This document shows, piece after piece, positions 42,969-51,660 of a DNA stretch of 64,000 bases. The translations under genes were made by a program, and so were the position numbers. Location of the stretch: positions 1 to 64,000 of the forward strand of contig NZ_JSBW02000027.1 in assembly GCF_000772705.2 (NCBI RefSeq), written 5' to 3'. A model generated the notes under the pieces. It searched no databases. It had not been told where the DNA came from and was given only the letters and a program-made list of their open reading frames with translations. The DNA comes from Xanthomonas vasicola (lineage in GTDB: Bacteria; Pseudomonadota; Gammaproteobacteria; Xanthomonadales; Xanthomonadaceae). Position 1 is the stretch's first letter. The number at the start of each line of letters is the position of its first letter.

Positions 42969-43667
42969 TTACTTGACGCTGACCAGCTTGATCTCGAACT
43001 GCACAGCTACGTTCGGCGGGAACGGGGTACGCGGGTCGGCACCATAGGCCTTGTCCGGCGCCAGGGTCACTTCCCATTTGGAGCCGGCCGGCATCTGCAG
43101 CAGCGTGTCGCGCATGGCCTGCATTTCGACTTCGCTGACCTTGATGGCCGGGATCTGCTGCGCCGGACGTGCCTTCTCGCGGTCGCCGAACGGGAACGGA
43201 CCGGCCACTTCCAGTTGCACGGTGCTGGCCTGGGTCGGCTTGGCGCCCTTACCGGCTTCGATCACGCGGTACTGCACGCCGCTCGGCAGCGTCTGCACGC
43301 CAGCGGTGCTCTTGTTCTTGGCCAGGAACGCATCGCTCTTGGTCTTGTTGGCGGCAGCGGCCTTTTCGTACTCGGCCTTGGCCTGCTGGGCACGACCCTG
43401 CTCGCGCTTCTGGAACGCTTCAACTGCCGGCTTCAGCTGGTCGGCGGTGATCGCCGGCTGCTTCTTGGCATAGGCGTCTTGCAGACCCTTTACCACCGAG
43501 TTGATGTCGAGCTGCTCGCCGCGACCGGTGAGCTCGGCAAGGTTGTTGCCGTAGTCATAGCCAAAGTAGTAGCTCAACTTGCCCTTCTCGGACGTCGTGT
43601 CCTGGGCCAGTGCATTGCCCGTCAGGGCCAGGGCCGCCACAGCGACCGCGATAGAACGCAACTTCAT
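42969..43667 (-). CDS. Mip/FkpA-like periplasmic protein with degenerate FKBP domain
   Basis: 232 residues: a signal peptide (LALTGNALA cleavage), an FKBP N-terminal dimerisation and helical region (about 25-130; YYFGYDYGNNL) and a C-terminal FKBP-like domain. The usual active-site run V-x-Y-x-G-x(n)-G-x-x-F-D-S is replaced by VQLEVAGPFPFGDREKARPA. The later MPAGSKWEVTLAPDKAYG and PFPPNVAVQFEIKLVSV parts are kept. It probably works as a chaperone, with little or no prolyl isomerase activity. The ATG at 43667 has GGAG upstream. Confidence 0.88.
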   Translation of the reverse strand: MKLRSIAVAVAALALTGNALAQDTTSEKGKLSYYFGYDYGNNLAELTGRGEQLDINSVVKGLQDAYAKKQPAITADQLKPAVEAFQKREQGRAQQAKAEYEKAAAANKTKSDAFLAKNKSTAGVQTLPSGVQYRVIEAGKGAKPTQASTVQLEVAGPFPFGDREKARPAQQIPAIKVSEVEMQAMRDTLLQMPAGSKWEVTLAPDKAYGADPRTPFPPNVAVQFEIKLVSVK

Positions 43668-43830
43668 CAAACAATTCTCCAGGGTGGTGGCACAGGACGG
43701 GTCTGCCGCCTGAGATGACGCGCTAGGATAGCGGCCGCGATACCGAACCGCTACTTATCACGAAAGCTAAGACCAGCAAGGCTTTCGGAAGTTCCGTATT
43801 TACTAATTTTTTACGTTCGCAAGGGTTCAC

Positions 43831-44613
43831 ATGTCCAATCACGTCATTCTGATCGCCGATCACGCCAGCATCCGGACGATTACGGTCAACCGGCCGGACA
43901 AACTGAACGCCTTGAACCAGCAGACCATGCAGGCCCTGGATCAGGCATTTCAGGACGCAGCCGCCGCAGACGACGTACGTGCGGTGATTCTCACCGGCGC
44001 CGGCCCCAAGGCGTTCGTGGCAGGCGCAGATATCGCCGAAATGAGCGATCTGTCGGCGATCCAGGGCCGCGAATTCTCGCTGCTGGGCCAGCAGCTGATG
44101 CGCCGGATCGAGCGCATGCCCAAGCCGGTGATCGCGATGATCAATGGTTTCGCACTTGGCGGCGGCCTGGAACTGGCAATGGCCTGCCATCTGCGCATTG
44201 CCGCGGCCAGCGCGCGCCTGGGGCAACCGGAAATCAACCTCGGCCTGATCCCCGGCTTCGGTGGCACGCAGCGCCTGCTGCGCCTCACCGGCCGCGCCGC
44301 AGCGCTTGAACTGTGCCTGCTCGGGCTGCCGATCGACGCCGCGCGCGCGCTGCAACTGGGTTTGGTCAATCGTGTGGTCGAAGCGGATGCCTTGCACGAA
44401 GAAACTCTCGCACTGGCACAACGCCTGGCAGCTGCCGCGCCGCTGGCACTGCGCGGCATTCTGGATGCGGTGGTGTTCGGCGGCGAATGCGCCATCGAAG
44501 AAGGTCTGCAGCTGGAAACCGCGCAATTTGCGCTGTTATTCGCCACTGACGACATGCGTGAAGGCACCCGTGCGTTTCTCGACAAGCGCCCTGCTCAATT
44601 CAAGAACCGCTGA
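43831..44613 (+). CDS. Enoyl-CoA hydratase/isomerase family protein
   Basis: 260-residue crotonase-fold protein. Both catalytic glutamates of true hydratases appear present, in ALGGGLELAMACHLRIA and GQPEINLGLIPGFGGTQRL, with the oxyanion-hole phrase AFVAGADIAEM. It likely hydrates trans-2-enoyl-CoA in fatty acid or amino acid breakdown. It stands 9 bp before the next gene and is divergent from the FKBP-like gene. Confidence 0.93.
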   Translation: MSNHVILIADHASIRTITVNRPDKLNALNQQTMQALDQAFQDAAAADDVRAVILTGAGPKAFVAGADIAEMSDLSAIQGREFSLLGQQLMRRIERMPKPVIAMINGFALGGGLELAMACHLRIAAASARLGQPEINLGLIPGFGGTQRLLRLTGRAAALELCLLGLPIDAARALQLGLVNRVVEADALHEETLALAQRLAAAAPLALRGILDAVVFGGECAIEEGLQLETAQFALLFATDDMREGTRAFLDKRPAQFKNR

Positions 44614-44621
44614 TCATCGCC

Positions 44622-45002
44622 ATGACGCTCGACCCCATACCGGCACCGCGTCCGTTGCCACTGCAGTTGTTCGACTGCGTGCAGGCGGACGATCTGGATC
44701 GCGCTTTGGCACTCGGCTTGATGGCGTATCTGCCCGACCCGCAACACGACGCGCTGGACGCCCACTGCCCGCAGGTCTGCGCTACGTTGCTCGATGCGCA
44801 GCAGCGTTTGCGCAATGCATGGGCCGCGCGCGAACGCTATCGCGCACGCGCAGCACGCCTGCAACGCCGTGCTGCCGAGCGCGACGCGCGCAGGACACCT
44901 GCCCCGGCACCCAGCCAACCGGCAACGCCGGCATTGCCGCCGCTGGCCGCTGCCATCCTGGCGCGTGCCAAAGCCAAAGCAGCGGGCGGAGCGCAGCCAT
45001 GA
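44622..45002 (+). CDS. Conserved hypothetical protein upstream of nth
   Basis: 126 residues, not recognised. The N-terminal half (QLFDCVQADDLDRALALGLM) looks globular and acidic. The middle is an arginine-rich helix (RERYRARAARLQRRAAERDA), followed by a proline/alanine tail. It overlaps nth by ATGA and follows the enoyl-CoA hydratase by 9 bp, so it is probably co-expressed with both. Confidence 0.7.
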   Translation: MTLDPIPAPRPLPLQLFDCVQADDLDRALALGLMAYLPDPQHDALDAHCPQVCATLLDAQQRLRNAWAARERYRARAARLQRRAAERDARRTPAPAPSQPATPALPPLAAAILARAKAKAAGGAQP

Positions 45003-45709
45003 ACACACCGCAAGCAACGCCACCGGCGCGTCGCGGCAGCAACATGCGCAAGCCCGAGATACAGGAGATGTTCGAGCGCCTGCGCGAACTCAATCCGTAC
45101 CCGACCACCGAGCTGGAATACACCACCCCGTTCGAGTTATTGATCGCCGTGCTGCTCTCGGCGCAGGCCACCGATGTCGGCGTCAACAAGGCCACGCGCA
45201 AGCTGTATCCGGTGGCTAATACACCACGCGACATTCTCGATCTGGGCGAAGAAGGCCTGAAGCGTTACATCTCCACCATCGGCTTGTTCAATGCCAAGGC
45301 CAAGAACGTCATTGCCACCTGCCGCATCCTGCTGGAGCGTTACGGCGGTGAAGTACCGCACGACCGCGCTGCGCTTGAGGCGCTGCCTGGGGTCGGCCGC
45401 AAGACTGCGAACGTGGTACTCAACACCGCATTCGGCGAGCCTGCCATGGCCGTGGACACACATATCTTTCGCGTCTCTAACCGCACCGGCCTTGCGCCAG
45501 GCAAAGACGTACGCGCTGTCGAAGACAAGCTGGTCAAGGTGATTCCGGCCGAGTTTCTGCACGACGCACATCACTGGCTGATCCTGCACGGCCGCTACGT
45601 CTGCAAGGCACGCAAACCGGATTGCCCTGGCTGCGTCATCCACGATCTGTGCCGCTATCGCGACAAGACCCAGCCGGACCCGGAGCGCACAACAAAGACC
45701 AAAGGCTGA
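44999..45709 (+). CDS. nth: Endonuclease III
   Basis: DNA glycosylase/AP lyase that removes oxidised pyrimidines. The 236-residue protein has the helix-hairpin-helix LPGVGRKTANVV with the catalytic lysine, the catalytic aspartate in AVDTHIFRV, and the [4Fe-4S] ligands C-x6-C-x2-C-x5-C in CKARKPDCPGCVIHDLC. The ATG at 44999 adds about 15 residues before the usual family start (MRKPEIQEMF); the inner ATG is an alternative. Confidence 0.96.
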   Translation: MNTPQATPPARRGSNMRKPEIQEMFERLRELNPYPTTELEYTTPFELLIAVLLSAQATDVGVNKATRKLYPVANTPRDILDLGEEGLKRYISTIGLFNAKAKNVIATCRILLERYGGEVPHDRAALEALPGVGRKTANVVLNTAFGEPAMAVDTHIFRVSNRTGLAPGKDVRAVEDKLVKVIPAEFLHDAHHWLILHGRYVCKARKPDCPGCVIHDLCRYRDKTQPDPERTTKTKG

Positions 45710-45800
45710 GGCAGCCACGGCATCAGTGCAAGGCCGGGGCAAAATAACGGCGCGGCAGAGCCTTATGCACACCAGCAGAAGCACAGCCGCAAGCTTTTTC

Positions 45801-45814
45801 GATTCCCGATTCCC
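45801..45814 (-). repeat. Heptamer pair, GATTCCC twice
   Basis: Two perfect tandem GATTCCC units (GGGAATC on the minus strand) lie between nth and the sulP terminator. They belong to the same 7-bp unit family as the larger arrays at 16217 and 58279. Confidence 0.7.
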
Positions 45815-45819
45815 GGGCC

Positions 45820-45876
45820 AAAAAAATCGCGACCGGATGATGCCTCTTTCGGCGCCATGCATCATGCGGTCACGAT
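45820..45876 (-). terminator. Strong terminator of the carbonic anhydrase-SulP operon
   Basis: Arms 45826-45843 and 45859-45876 form an 18-bp stem with two mismatches and a 15-nt loop. On the minus strand it is followed by seven T residues. It lies 38 bp after the sulP stop. Confidence 0.92.
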
Positions 45877-45914
45877 GGGGGTCACCCGCGCGAACGCCGG
45901 GCGTTTACAACAAC

Positions 45915-47483
45915 TTAGGCAGCTTTCGCTTGCTCGATGCGCGGCTCCGCCGACGTACGCTCCACTGTCGGCCGCCCTTCAACACGTCGCTCCAGTTCCT
46001 TCCAATCCACCACCAGCTCGCAGCCGCGCGAGGCCGCATTCCGGCTCCAATCGCGCAACAATTCAATGCAGGCATGGTCGACGTGGTGCAGCTTGGCCAC
46101 ATCCAGATGCAGCGCAGTATTCGGCGGCACGCTTTCCAGCGTGCGTGCCATGGCCGGCACCTTCAGGAAGGTGGCCGAGCCCTGCAGGGTCAGATGCATC
46201 TCGTCCTTCTTGTCGGCGTGCTCGCGCACCTCGACCTTCAGACGCGAGGAATGCAGTGCCAGACGGAACAACGACAGACCAAATCCGATCAGCACACCGG
46301 TCAGCAGGTCGGTTGCCACAATTGCGAACGTGGTCGCCAGATAGATCGCAGCCGTTCCACGGCCATAGGTCGCCAGTTCCTTGACCTGCCCGATCTTGAT
46401 CATCTTCACGCCCGTGTAGACCAGGATGCCAGCCAGACACGCCACCGGCGTCATCCGCAACAGCCACGGCAACAGCATGGCGAACACCAGCAACCAGCTG
46501 CCATGCAGGATGGTCGATGCACGCGTTGCCGCACCGGCCTGCACATTGGCCGCACTGCGCACGATCACGCCGGTCATCGGCAACGCGCCAAGGAAGCCGC
46601 ATAGCATATTGCCAACGCCCTGCGCCGCCAGCTCACGGTCGTACTGCGTGCGCGCGCCCTGATGCATCCGATCCACCGCCGCCGCCGACAGCAAGGTTTC
46701 CGCGCTGGCGATGAAGGCAAAGGTCACTGCCGATACCAGCAACGTGTGGTTGAACACGCCAAAGATGTCGGAAATGCTGGGGATGCTGATTGCAGACAAC
46801 AAATTGGTCGGAACATCGACCTTGTTGACGTTCAAGCCCTGCAGCTGCACGGCCGCCGTCACCACCACCACCGCAATCAACGCACCCGGCAAGAATCGCA
46901 GACGCTGCGGGCGCAACTTGTCCCACGCCAGGATGATGCCGATCGTCGCCAGACCCACCAACAACGCATCGCGGCCGGTGCCTTCGCTGATCGCCTGCCA
47001 CAACACGGCAGGCAAGGCGGCGAAGTTTTCCAGACCACGCGCCTTGGGCGCGGCATCCATCAACACATGTGCCTGCGAGGCCACGATCAGGATCCCGATA
47101 CCCGACAACATGCCGGCCACCACGGCCGGCGATGTCATCCGGAACCACACACCTGCGCGGCACAGACCGGCAATGAGCTGGATTGCGCCGGCCACCAGAA
47201 TCACCGGCCCAAGCGCGGCAGGACCGTGCTCACGGACCAGTTCGAACACCAACACAGCCAGGCCGGCGGCCGGCCCGCTCACCTGCAATGGAGAGCCCGC
47301 CAGAAAGCCAACAACCAGACCACCGATGATGCCGGTGATCAGGCCTGCGGCCGGCGGCATGCCGGATGCGATCGCGATACCCATACACAACGGGAGCGCG
47401 ACAAGGAAGACCACGACAGACGCCAATAAATCACGCCCAAACAGTCCCTGACGGAAATATCCGCCGATGCCTGATGTGTTCAT
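45915..47483 (-). CDS. SulP family anion transporter with STAS domain
   Basis: The 522-residue protein has 10 to 12 membrane helices (about residues 15-410) and a C-terminal cytoplasmic STAS domain (about 425-505). SulP proteins carry sulfate, bicarbonate or other anions, often with Na+ or H+. The gene begins 11 bp after a beta-carbonic anhydrase gene, a linkage that favours bicarbonate as substrate; this is inference. The ATG at 47483 with GGAG is preferred over an upstream TTG. Confidence 0.92.
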   Translation of the reverse strand: MNTSGIGGYFRQGLFGRDLLASVVVFLVALPLCMGIAIASGMPPAAGLITGIIGGLVVGFLAGSPLQVSGPAAGLAVLVFELVREHGPAALGPVILVAGAIQLIAGLCRAGVWFRMTSPAVVAGMLSGIGILIVASQAHVLMDAAPKARGLENFAALPAVLWQAISEGTGRDALLVGLATIGIILAWDKLRPQRLRFLPGALIAVVVVTAAVQLQGLNVNKVDVPTNLLSAISIPSISDIFGVFNHTLLVSAVTFAFIASAETLLSAAAVDRMHQGARTQYDRELAAQGVGNMLCGFLGALPMTGVIVRSAANVQAGAATRASTILHGSWLLVFAMLLPWLLRMTPVACLAGILVYTGVKMIKIGQVKELATYGRGTAAIYLATTFAIVATDLLTGVLIGFGLSLFRLALHSSRLKVEVREHADKKDEMHLTLQGSATFLKVPAMARTLESVPPNTALHLDVAKLHHVDHACIELLRDWSRNAASRGCELVVDWKELERRVEGRPTVERTSAEPRIEQAKAA

Positions 47484-47494
47484 GGTGCGCTCCG

Positions 47495-48175
47495 TCAAGC
47501 GAGTTCAGCGCGCACGACTTGCTGCAGTCGCGGACGCGGAGTGGCTTCGGGAGTGCTTTCAGCCAGGAGCGGCCGGAAGCCACCCTTTTCGGCATCGAAG
47601 GCGCGGATCTCCCCGTGCGCGATATCGTAGATCCAGCCATGGATACGCAACGTGCCTGCGGCCAGTCGCGCGGCCACCACCGGCTGCGTGCGCAGATGAT
47701 CCAACTGCGAGACCACGTTTTCTTCGGTCATGCAGCTCAACGCGTCCTGGCTCTGCGGATCGTGCCCGTGATGCGCGGTGACATGACGCGCCGCGTCGGT
47801 GTGCTTGAGCCACGCTGCCACGGAAGGCACGTCTTCCAGCGACTCCGGCTTGAGCACGGCCTTCATTGCGCCGCAATCGCTATGGCCGCAGATCACGATA
47901 TGACGCACGCCCAGTACTGCGATGGCGTATTCGATCGCTGCCACCACGCCACTGACATGTTGCGAGTAAGGCGGCACCACGTTGCCGATATTGCGGTAGA
48001 CGAACAGTTCGCCTGGCTGCGCGGAGAAGATGAGCTCCGGCATGACGCGCGAATCGGCGCAGGTAATGAACAGCGTATGCGGGCTTTGGCCGCCTGCCAG
48101 TTCCTGAAAGCGCGCACTCTGACGCGGATAGACTTCCTTACGGAAATGACGGAAACCTGCTAGCAAACTTTCCAT
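47495..48175 (-). CDS. Beta-class carbonic anhydrase linked to SulP
   Basis: 226 residues with the zinc site C39, H98, C101 and the D41-R43 dyad (CADSRV ... CGHSDCG). It belongs to a different beta-CA subgroup from the one at 21072. As the first gene of the pair with the SulP transporter, it would convert imported bicarbonate to CO2 or trap CO2 as bicarbonate near the transporter. No signal peptide is seen; cytoplasmic. Confidence 0.95.
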   Translation of the reverse strand: MESLLAGFRHFRKEVYPRQSARFQELAGGQSPHTLFITCADSRVMPELIFSAQPGELFVYRNIGNVVPPYSQHVSGVVAAIEYAIAVLGVRHIVICGHSDCGAMKAVLKPESLEDVPSVAAWLKHTDAARHVTAHHGHDPQSQDALSCMTEENVVSQLDHLRTQPVVAARLAAGTLRIHGWIYDIAHGEIRAFDAEKGGFRPLLAESTPEATPRPRLQQVVRAELA

Positions 48176-48290
48176 GGGATATTCCTCTGGGCAACGAATA
48201 GCCGTCCGCGGCGCAAACCGCGAATTGCAAAGACAAACAAATCAATTGGGAATCCGGTGCGGAACGCACCGGGTGCAGCGACAGCGTGGA

Positions 48291-48632
48291 TCAGCCAAGC
48301 AGTGCGTTTGGAGGGCGCAGCTGTGGGATCAGGTCGCGTTTTTGATTTGCCGGCGCGTGATGCGCATGCCAAGAAGGGGAATACCGCGCCAGCATCGGCC
48401 ATGCTTGGGAGAGCAAGGGGATATCGTCTGCAGACTGTGTATCGACTTGGCTTTGTGTCTCGCCGTCGTCCTGCGCATCTTCTGCTGCATCGCGTTCTTC
48501 GCCGGCTTCCACGATCGCCGCCGCGCTATCACTCACAAACGCATCATGGATGCGCGCGTGTGCGCTGGCTGCCGACCACGCGATAAGCGCGAGCAAGCAA
48601 GCCAGAAGCAATGGCAGGAATCGAGGAAACAT
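48291..48632 (-). CDS. Small secreted protein of unknown function
   Basis: 113 residues, not recognised. A clear signal peptide (MFPRFLPLLLACLLALIAWS, cleavage after ASAHA) is followed by an acidic middle (EAGEERDAAEDAQDDGETQS) and a histidine-rich C-terminal part (SWHAHHAP). The ribosome binding site is weak. The promoter region contains CTAAC-AA-GTTAG (48643-48654). Confidence 0.6.
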   Translation of the reverse strand: MFPRFLPLLLACLLALIAWSAASAHARIHDAFVSDSAAAIVEAGEERDAAEDAQDDGETQSQVDTQSADDIPLLSQAWPMLARYSPSWHAHHAPANQKRDLIPQLRPPNALLG

Positions 48633-48806
48633 GGCTTCGAAACTAACAAGTTAGACACTGCGTATGCAAGTGGTGCATTGCACAAACTGACACACAGGTT
48701 CAGATAGCGCTGCATGCCATTCAGAGCTGGGGCGATACAGCACGCAAATCCGGGGATTCAAGACAAAAACAAGGCACTAACACATAGACTGCATGCGTTC
48801 AGACTA

Positions 48807-48909
48807 CTGACACAAAATGACATAGTTTAAATATCCGTAAACTCTTGTCATTTTTGGCAAAAATCAATTGTTACGTTTCCGTTGTTTTGTCACATTAACG
48901 CAACTTTCA
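48807..48909 (+). promoter_or_regulatory. AT-rich regulatory region upstream of the phosphate porin gene
   Basis: The stretch is clearly more AT-rich than its surroundings. It carries several TGACA/TGTCA words typical of PhoB half-sites: CTGACACAAAATGACAT (48807-48823), CTTGTCATTTTTGGCA (48844-48859) and TTTTGTCACATTAACG (48885-48900). None is a clean 7-4-7 Pho box. The gene order downstream makes PhoB control likely. Confidence 0.45.
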
Positions 48910-48950
48910 CACCATAGCCTGCGCCCACTTTCTCAGGTCGCAAGGCATCT

Positions 48951-50201
48951 ATGAAACTCGCTCCCACCCTGCTTGGTTCCGCGCTGCTGCTGGCACTCGC
49001 CGCTCCTGCAGCACATGCCGAAATCGCCATCGATGTGATCGGCGGCTCGGAGATCTCGCTGGAAGGCCTGGTCCAGGCCGACGGCAACTGGTTCCACAAC
49101 GATGTCCAGGACCTCAATGGCGCGATCGGCGCCAACGGTGACAATACCGAATTCAGCATCCGTCGCGCCGAGTTGGTGCTCAAGGGCAAGGGCCCAGGCA
49201 ACTTCGAATGGGTGGCCGGGTACGATCCGAGCGTGCTGAAGGAAGTCACCATCCGCGGCACCACCGTGCGCAGCACCGGGCGGTTCCTGGATACCAACAT
49301 CAAATACAAGTTCGGCGGCAACGCGAACAACTATCTGCAGATCGGTCAGTTCAAGCAGCCCAACAGCCTGGAAGAATTGTCCAGCACCAAGAACAACGAT
49401 TTCGTTTCCAAGGCGTCGGTCACCAACACCTACGGCATCTCGCGCCGGCTGGGCGTGGCCTACGGCATGGGCGACAACAACTGGAGCGTGACCGCCAGTG
49501 CGTTCGGCCGCGAGCTGACCCGCAACCAGGCCCACGGCAGTGGCTATGGTGCGCGCGGCACCTGGGCGCCGATCAACGAGACCGGCAACGTGCTGCACTT
49601 TGGCCTCAGCTACCTGACCTACGACACCGATGACGACACCTTGCGCCTGCGCGCACGTCCCGACGCCGACCTGACCACCGTTCGCCTGATCGACAGCGGC
49701 GCCATCACCAATGTCGACAACGTCGGTGTTGCCGGTGCCGAGGCGATGTGGATCACCGGGCCATTCAAGCTGCAGAGCGAGTACTTCCAGGAAAACGCCA
49801 ATCGCATTGGCGCCAACGCACACGACTATAGGAGTGATGGCTGGTACGTGAGCGGCGTCTGGAACCTCACCGGCGAAACCTGGGGCTATAAGGCCGGCGT
49901 GCCGACCACCCCGCTGCCCAACGAGCCGGCATCGGGCATGTGGCAGCTGGCAGTGCGCTACGACACCCTGGACCTCAACGACGGCCATTTGGTCGCCAAC
50001 GGCAACACGCCGTTCGTCGATGGCGTGCTTGGCGGCAAGATGAATATCTGGACGGTCGGCGCCAACTGGTATTGGCGCTCCAACTTCAAGTTCGCCCTCG
50101 ACTACGCCAAGGTCGACAGCACCCGTTACAACAGCACCACGCGCGGCCTGGTAGACGACAACCCCTCGATCATCGAAGCACGCGCGCAGTTCTATTGGTA
50201 A
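48951..50201 (+). CDS. OprO/OprP-type phosphate-selective porin
   Basis: 416 residues: signal peptide (LLLALAAPAAHA), then an outer-membrane beta-barrel with alternating segments ending in the aromatic residue W (EARAQFYW). The fold belongs to the OprO/OprP family (EFSIRRAELVLKGK, YLQIGQFKQPNSLEEL). Members bind phosphate or pyrophosphate through basic residues. The position before pstS supports a role in phosphate uptake across the outer membrane. Confidence 0.93.
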   Translation: MKLAPTLLGSALLLALAAPAAHAEIAIDVIGGSEISLEGLVQADGNWFHNDVQDLNGAIGANGDNTEFSIRRAELVLKGKGPGNFEWVAGYDPSVLKEVTIRGTTVRSTGRFLDTNIKYKFGGNANNYLQIGQFKQPNSLEELSSTKNNDFVSKASVTNTYGISRRLGVAYGMGDNNWSVTASAFGRELTRNQAHGSGYGARGTWAPINETGNVLHFGLSYLTYDTDDDTLRLRARPDADLTTVRLIDSGAITNVDNVGVAGAEAMWITGPFKLQSEYFQENANRIGANAHDYRSDGWYVSGVWNLTGETWGYKAGVPTTPLPNEPASGMWQLAVRYDTLDLNDGHLVANGNTPFVDGVLGGKMNIWTVGANWYWRSNFKFALDYAKVDSTRYNSTTRGLVDDNPSIIEARAQFYW

Positions 50202-50271
50202 GCGCATCGCCACCGCGTGTGCTCGGTCGAGCGCACGCGGCGGCCTCCATTTGCTACCGGTCTGAACATCC

Positions 50272-50288
50272 GACGGCGCAACGCCGTC
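50272..50288 (+). terminator. Hairpin after the porin gene
   Basis: GACGGCG-CAA-CGCCGTC is a perfect 7-bp stem 70 bp after the porin stop and just before the candidate Pho box. No T-run follows, so it may only attenuate or stabilise the upstream mRNA. Confidence 0.4.
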
Positions 50289-50294
50289 ATCGCC

Positions 50295-50312
50295 TTGTCA
50301 TTTCTCAGACAC
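50295..50312 (+). promoter_or_regulatory. Candidate Pho box for the first pstS
   Basis: The 18-bp site is TTGTCAT-TTCT-CAGACAC, with two 7-bp half-sites 11 bp apart in the PhoB arrangement. Against CTGTCAT/CTGTCAC the halves match 6/7 and 5/7. It is about 75 bp upstream of the GTG start. Confidence 0.5.
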
Positions 50313-50386
50313 CGCACGGTCATGCCGTTGCCCTGCAATGGCGCCACTGCGGGACGTTCTCATCCCTTCACTACTGGAGCTGTTCC

Positions 50387-51406
50387 GTGATCCACTCCTT
50401 CAATACCCGTCTGGCGGTCGGCGTACTCGCCGCCTCGCTGGCTTTGTGCGCCCAGGCTGCCGATGTCACCGGCGCTGGCGCGTCGTTTATTTACCCGGTG
50501 ATGTCCAAGTGGTCGGCCGACTACAACGCTGCCACCAAGAAGCAGGTCAACTATCAATCGATCGGTTCGGGCGGCGGCATTGCCCAGATCAAGGCGGCCA
50601 GCGTGGACTTCGGCTCGTCCGACGCCCCGCTCAAGCCGGAAGAACTGGCTGCTGCCGGCCTGGCGCAGTTTCCCTCGGTGATCGGCGGCGTGGTGCCGGT
50701 GGTCAACGTGCCGGGCGTCGCCGCCGGTGCGCTCAAGCTGGACGGCAAGACCCTGGGCGACATTTTCCTGGGCAAGATCAGCACCTGGAACGACCCAGCC
50801 ATCGCCGCGCTCAATCCGGGCGTGAAGCTGCCGGAAGGCAAGATCACCGTGGTGCATCGCTCCGACGGCTCGGGCACCAGCTTCAACTTCACCAACTACC
50901 TGTCCAAGGTCAACCCGGACTGGAAGAGCAAGGTGGGCGAAGGTACTGCCGTGCAGTGGCCGACCGGTATCGGCGGCAAGGGCAACGAAGGCGTGGCTGC
51001 CTACGTGAAGCAGATCAAGGGCGGCATCGGCTACGTCGAGCTGTCGTACGCGCTGCAGAACAAAATGGCCTACACCGCAATGAAGAACGCTGCCGGCAAG
51101 TTCGTACAGCCGTCCGATGAAACCTTCGCCGCCGCTGCCAACAGCGCCGATTGGGGCAGCAGCAAGGACTTCTATCTGGTGATGACCAACGCGGCGGGCG
51201 ACAACGCCTGGCCGATCACGGCGACCAATTTCATCCTGGTGCAGAAGAAGCCGAAGAACCCGGCTGGCCTGAAGAACACGCTGGAATTCTTCCGCTGGAT
51301 CTACACCAAGGGCGATGCGCAGGCCAAGCAGTTGGACTACGTGCCGCTGCCGGACACGCTGGTGACCCAGATCGAGGCTTACTGGGCCAAGAATCTGCCG
51401 CACTAA
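50387..51406 (+). CDS. pstS: Phosphate ABC transporter substrate-binding protein PstS (first copy)
   Basis: Periplasmic phosphate-binding protein of the Pst transporter. 339 residues, with a cleavable signal peptide (LAASLALCAQAA) and no lipobox cysteine at the cleavage site. Phosphate-binding motifs are TGAGASFIYPVMSKW, SIGSGGGIAQIK and HRSDGSGTSFNFTNYLSKV. The GTG start at 50387 has GGAG 8 bp upstream. It closely resembles the second PstS at 51884 after the signal region, so the two arose by duplication, but the second is a lipoprotein. Confidence 0.95.
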   Translation: MIHSFNTRLAVGVLAASLALCAQAADVTGAGASFIYPVMSKWSADYNAATKKQVNYQSIGSGGGIAQIKAASVDFGSSDAPLKPEELAAAGLAQFPSVIGGVVPVVNVPGVAAGALKLDGKTLGDIFLGKISTWNDPAIAALNPGVKLPEGKITVVHRSDGSGTSFNFTNYLSKVNPDWKSKVGEGTAVQWPTGIGGKGNEGVAAYVKQIKGGIGYVELSYALQNKMAYTAMKNAAGKFVQPSDETFAAAANSADWGSSKDFYLVMTNAAGDNAWPITATNFILVQKKPKNPAGLKNTLEFFRWIYTKGDAQAKQLDYVPLPDTLVTQIEAYWAKNLPH

Positions 51407-51486
51407 GAGCAGACCAGAACTACTGCACAACCGCCAGGCGGGCACGGCCGGTGTTTGGAACCGGCATGTACCACGCGTCCACTCCG

Positions 51487-51548
51487 GTTCCTCCGCGCCG
51501 TCCCGCCCACCTGACGGCTGCTCGCCACGTTCTGTTACCGCTCTAAGC
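51487..51548 (+). repeat. Dispersed ~65-bp intergenic repeat, copy 2
   Basis: It reads GTTCCTCCGCGCCGTCCCGC followed by CCACCTGACGGCTGCTCGCC and ACGTTCTGTTACCGCTCT. It aligns closely by eye with 63309-63375 and more weakly with 33591-33660. It lies between the two pstS genes. Confidence 0.65.
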
Positions 51549-51612
51549 ACCACGCACATCGGTAACACAGCGACAGGCGGGGCATGCGATGTTCCAGAGC
51601 AGGAGGTGTCAA

Positions 51613-51642
51613 ATGTCCATCCGTCTCCCCTGCCTCAGCTGA
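51613..51642 (+). CDS. Possible 9-residue leader peptide
   Basis: An ATG preceded by AGGAGG at ideal spacing opens a frame encoding MSIRLPCLS and then TGA. The ribosome binding site is among the strongest in the window. It lies just upstream of three consecutive hairpins, the last of them a terminator, so an attenuating leader peptide is possible. Existence as a translated unit is inferred only from the ribosome binding site and context. Confidence 0.35.
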   Translation: MSIRLPCLS

Positions 51643-51660
51643 TACAGATGTGCCGTGTAG

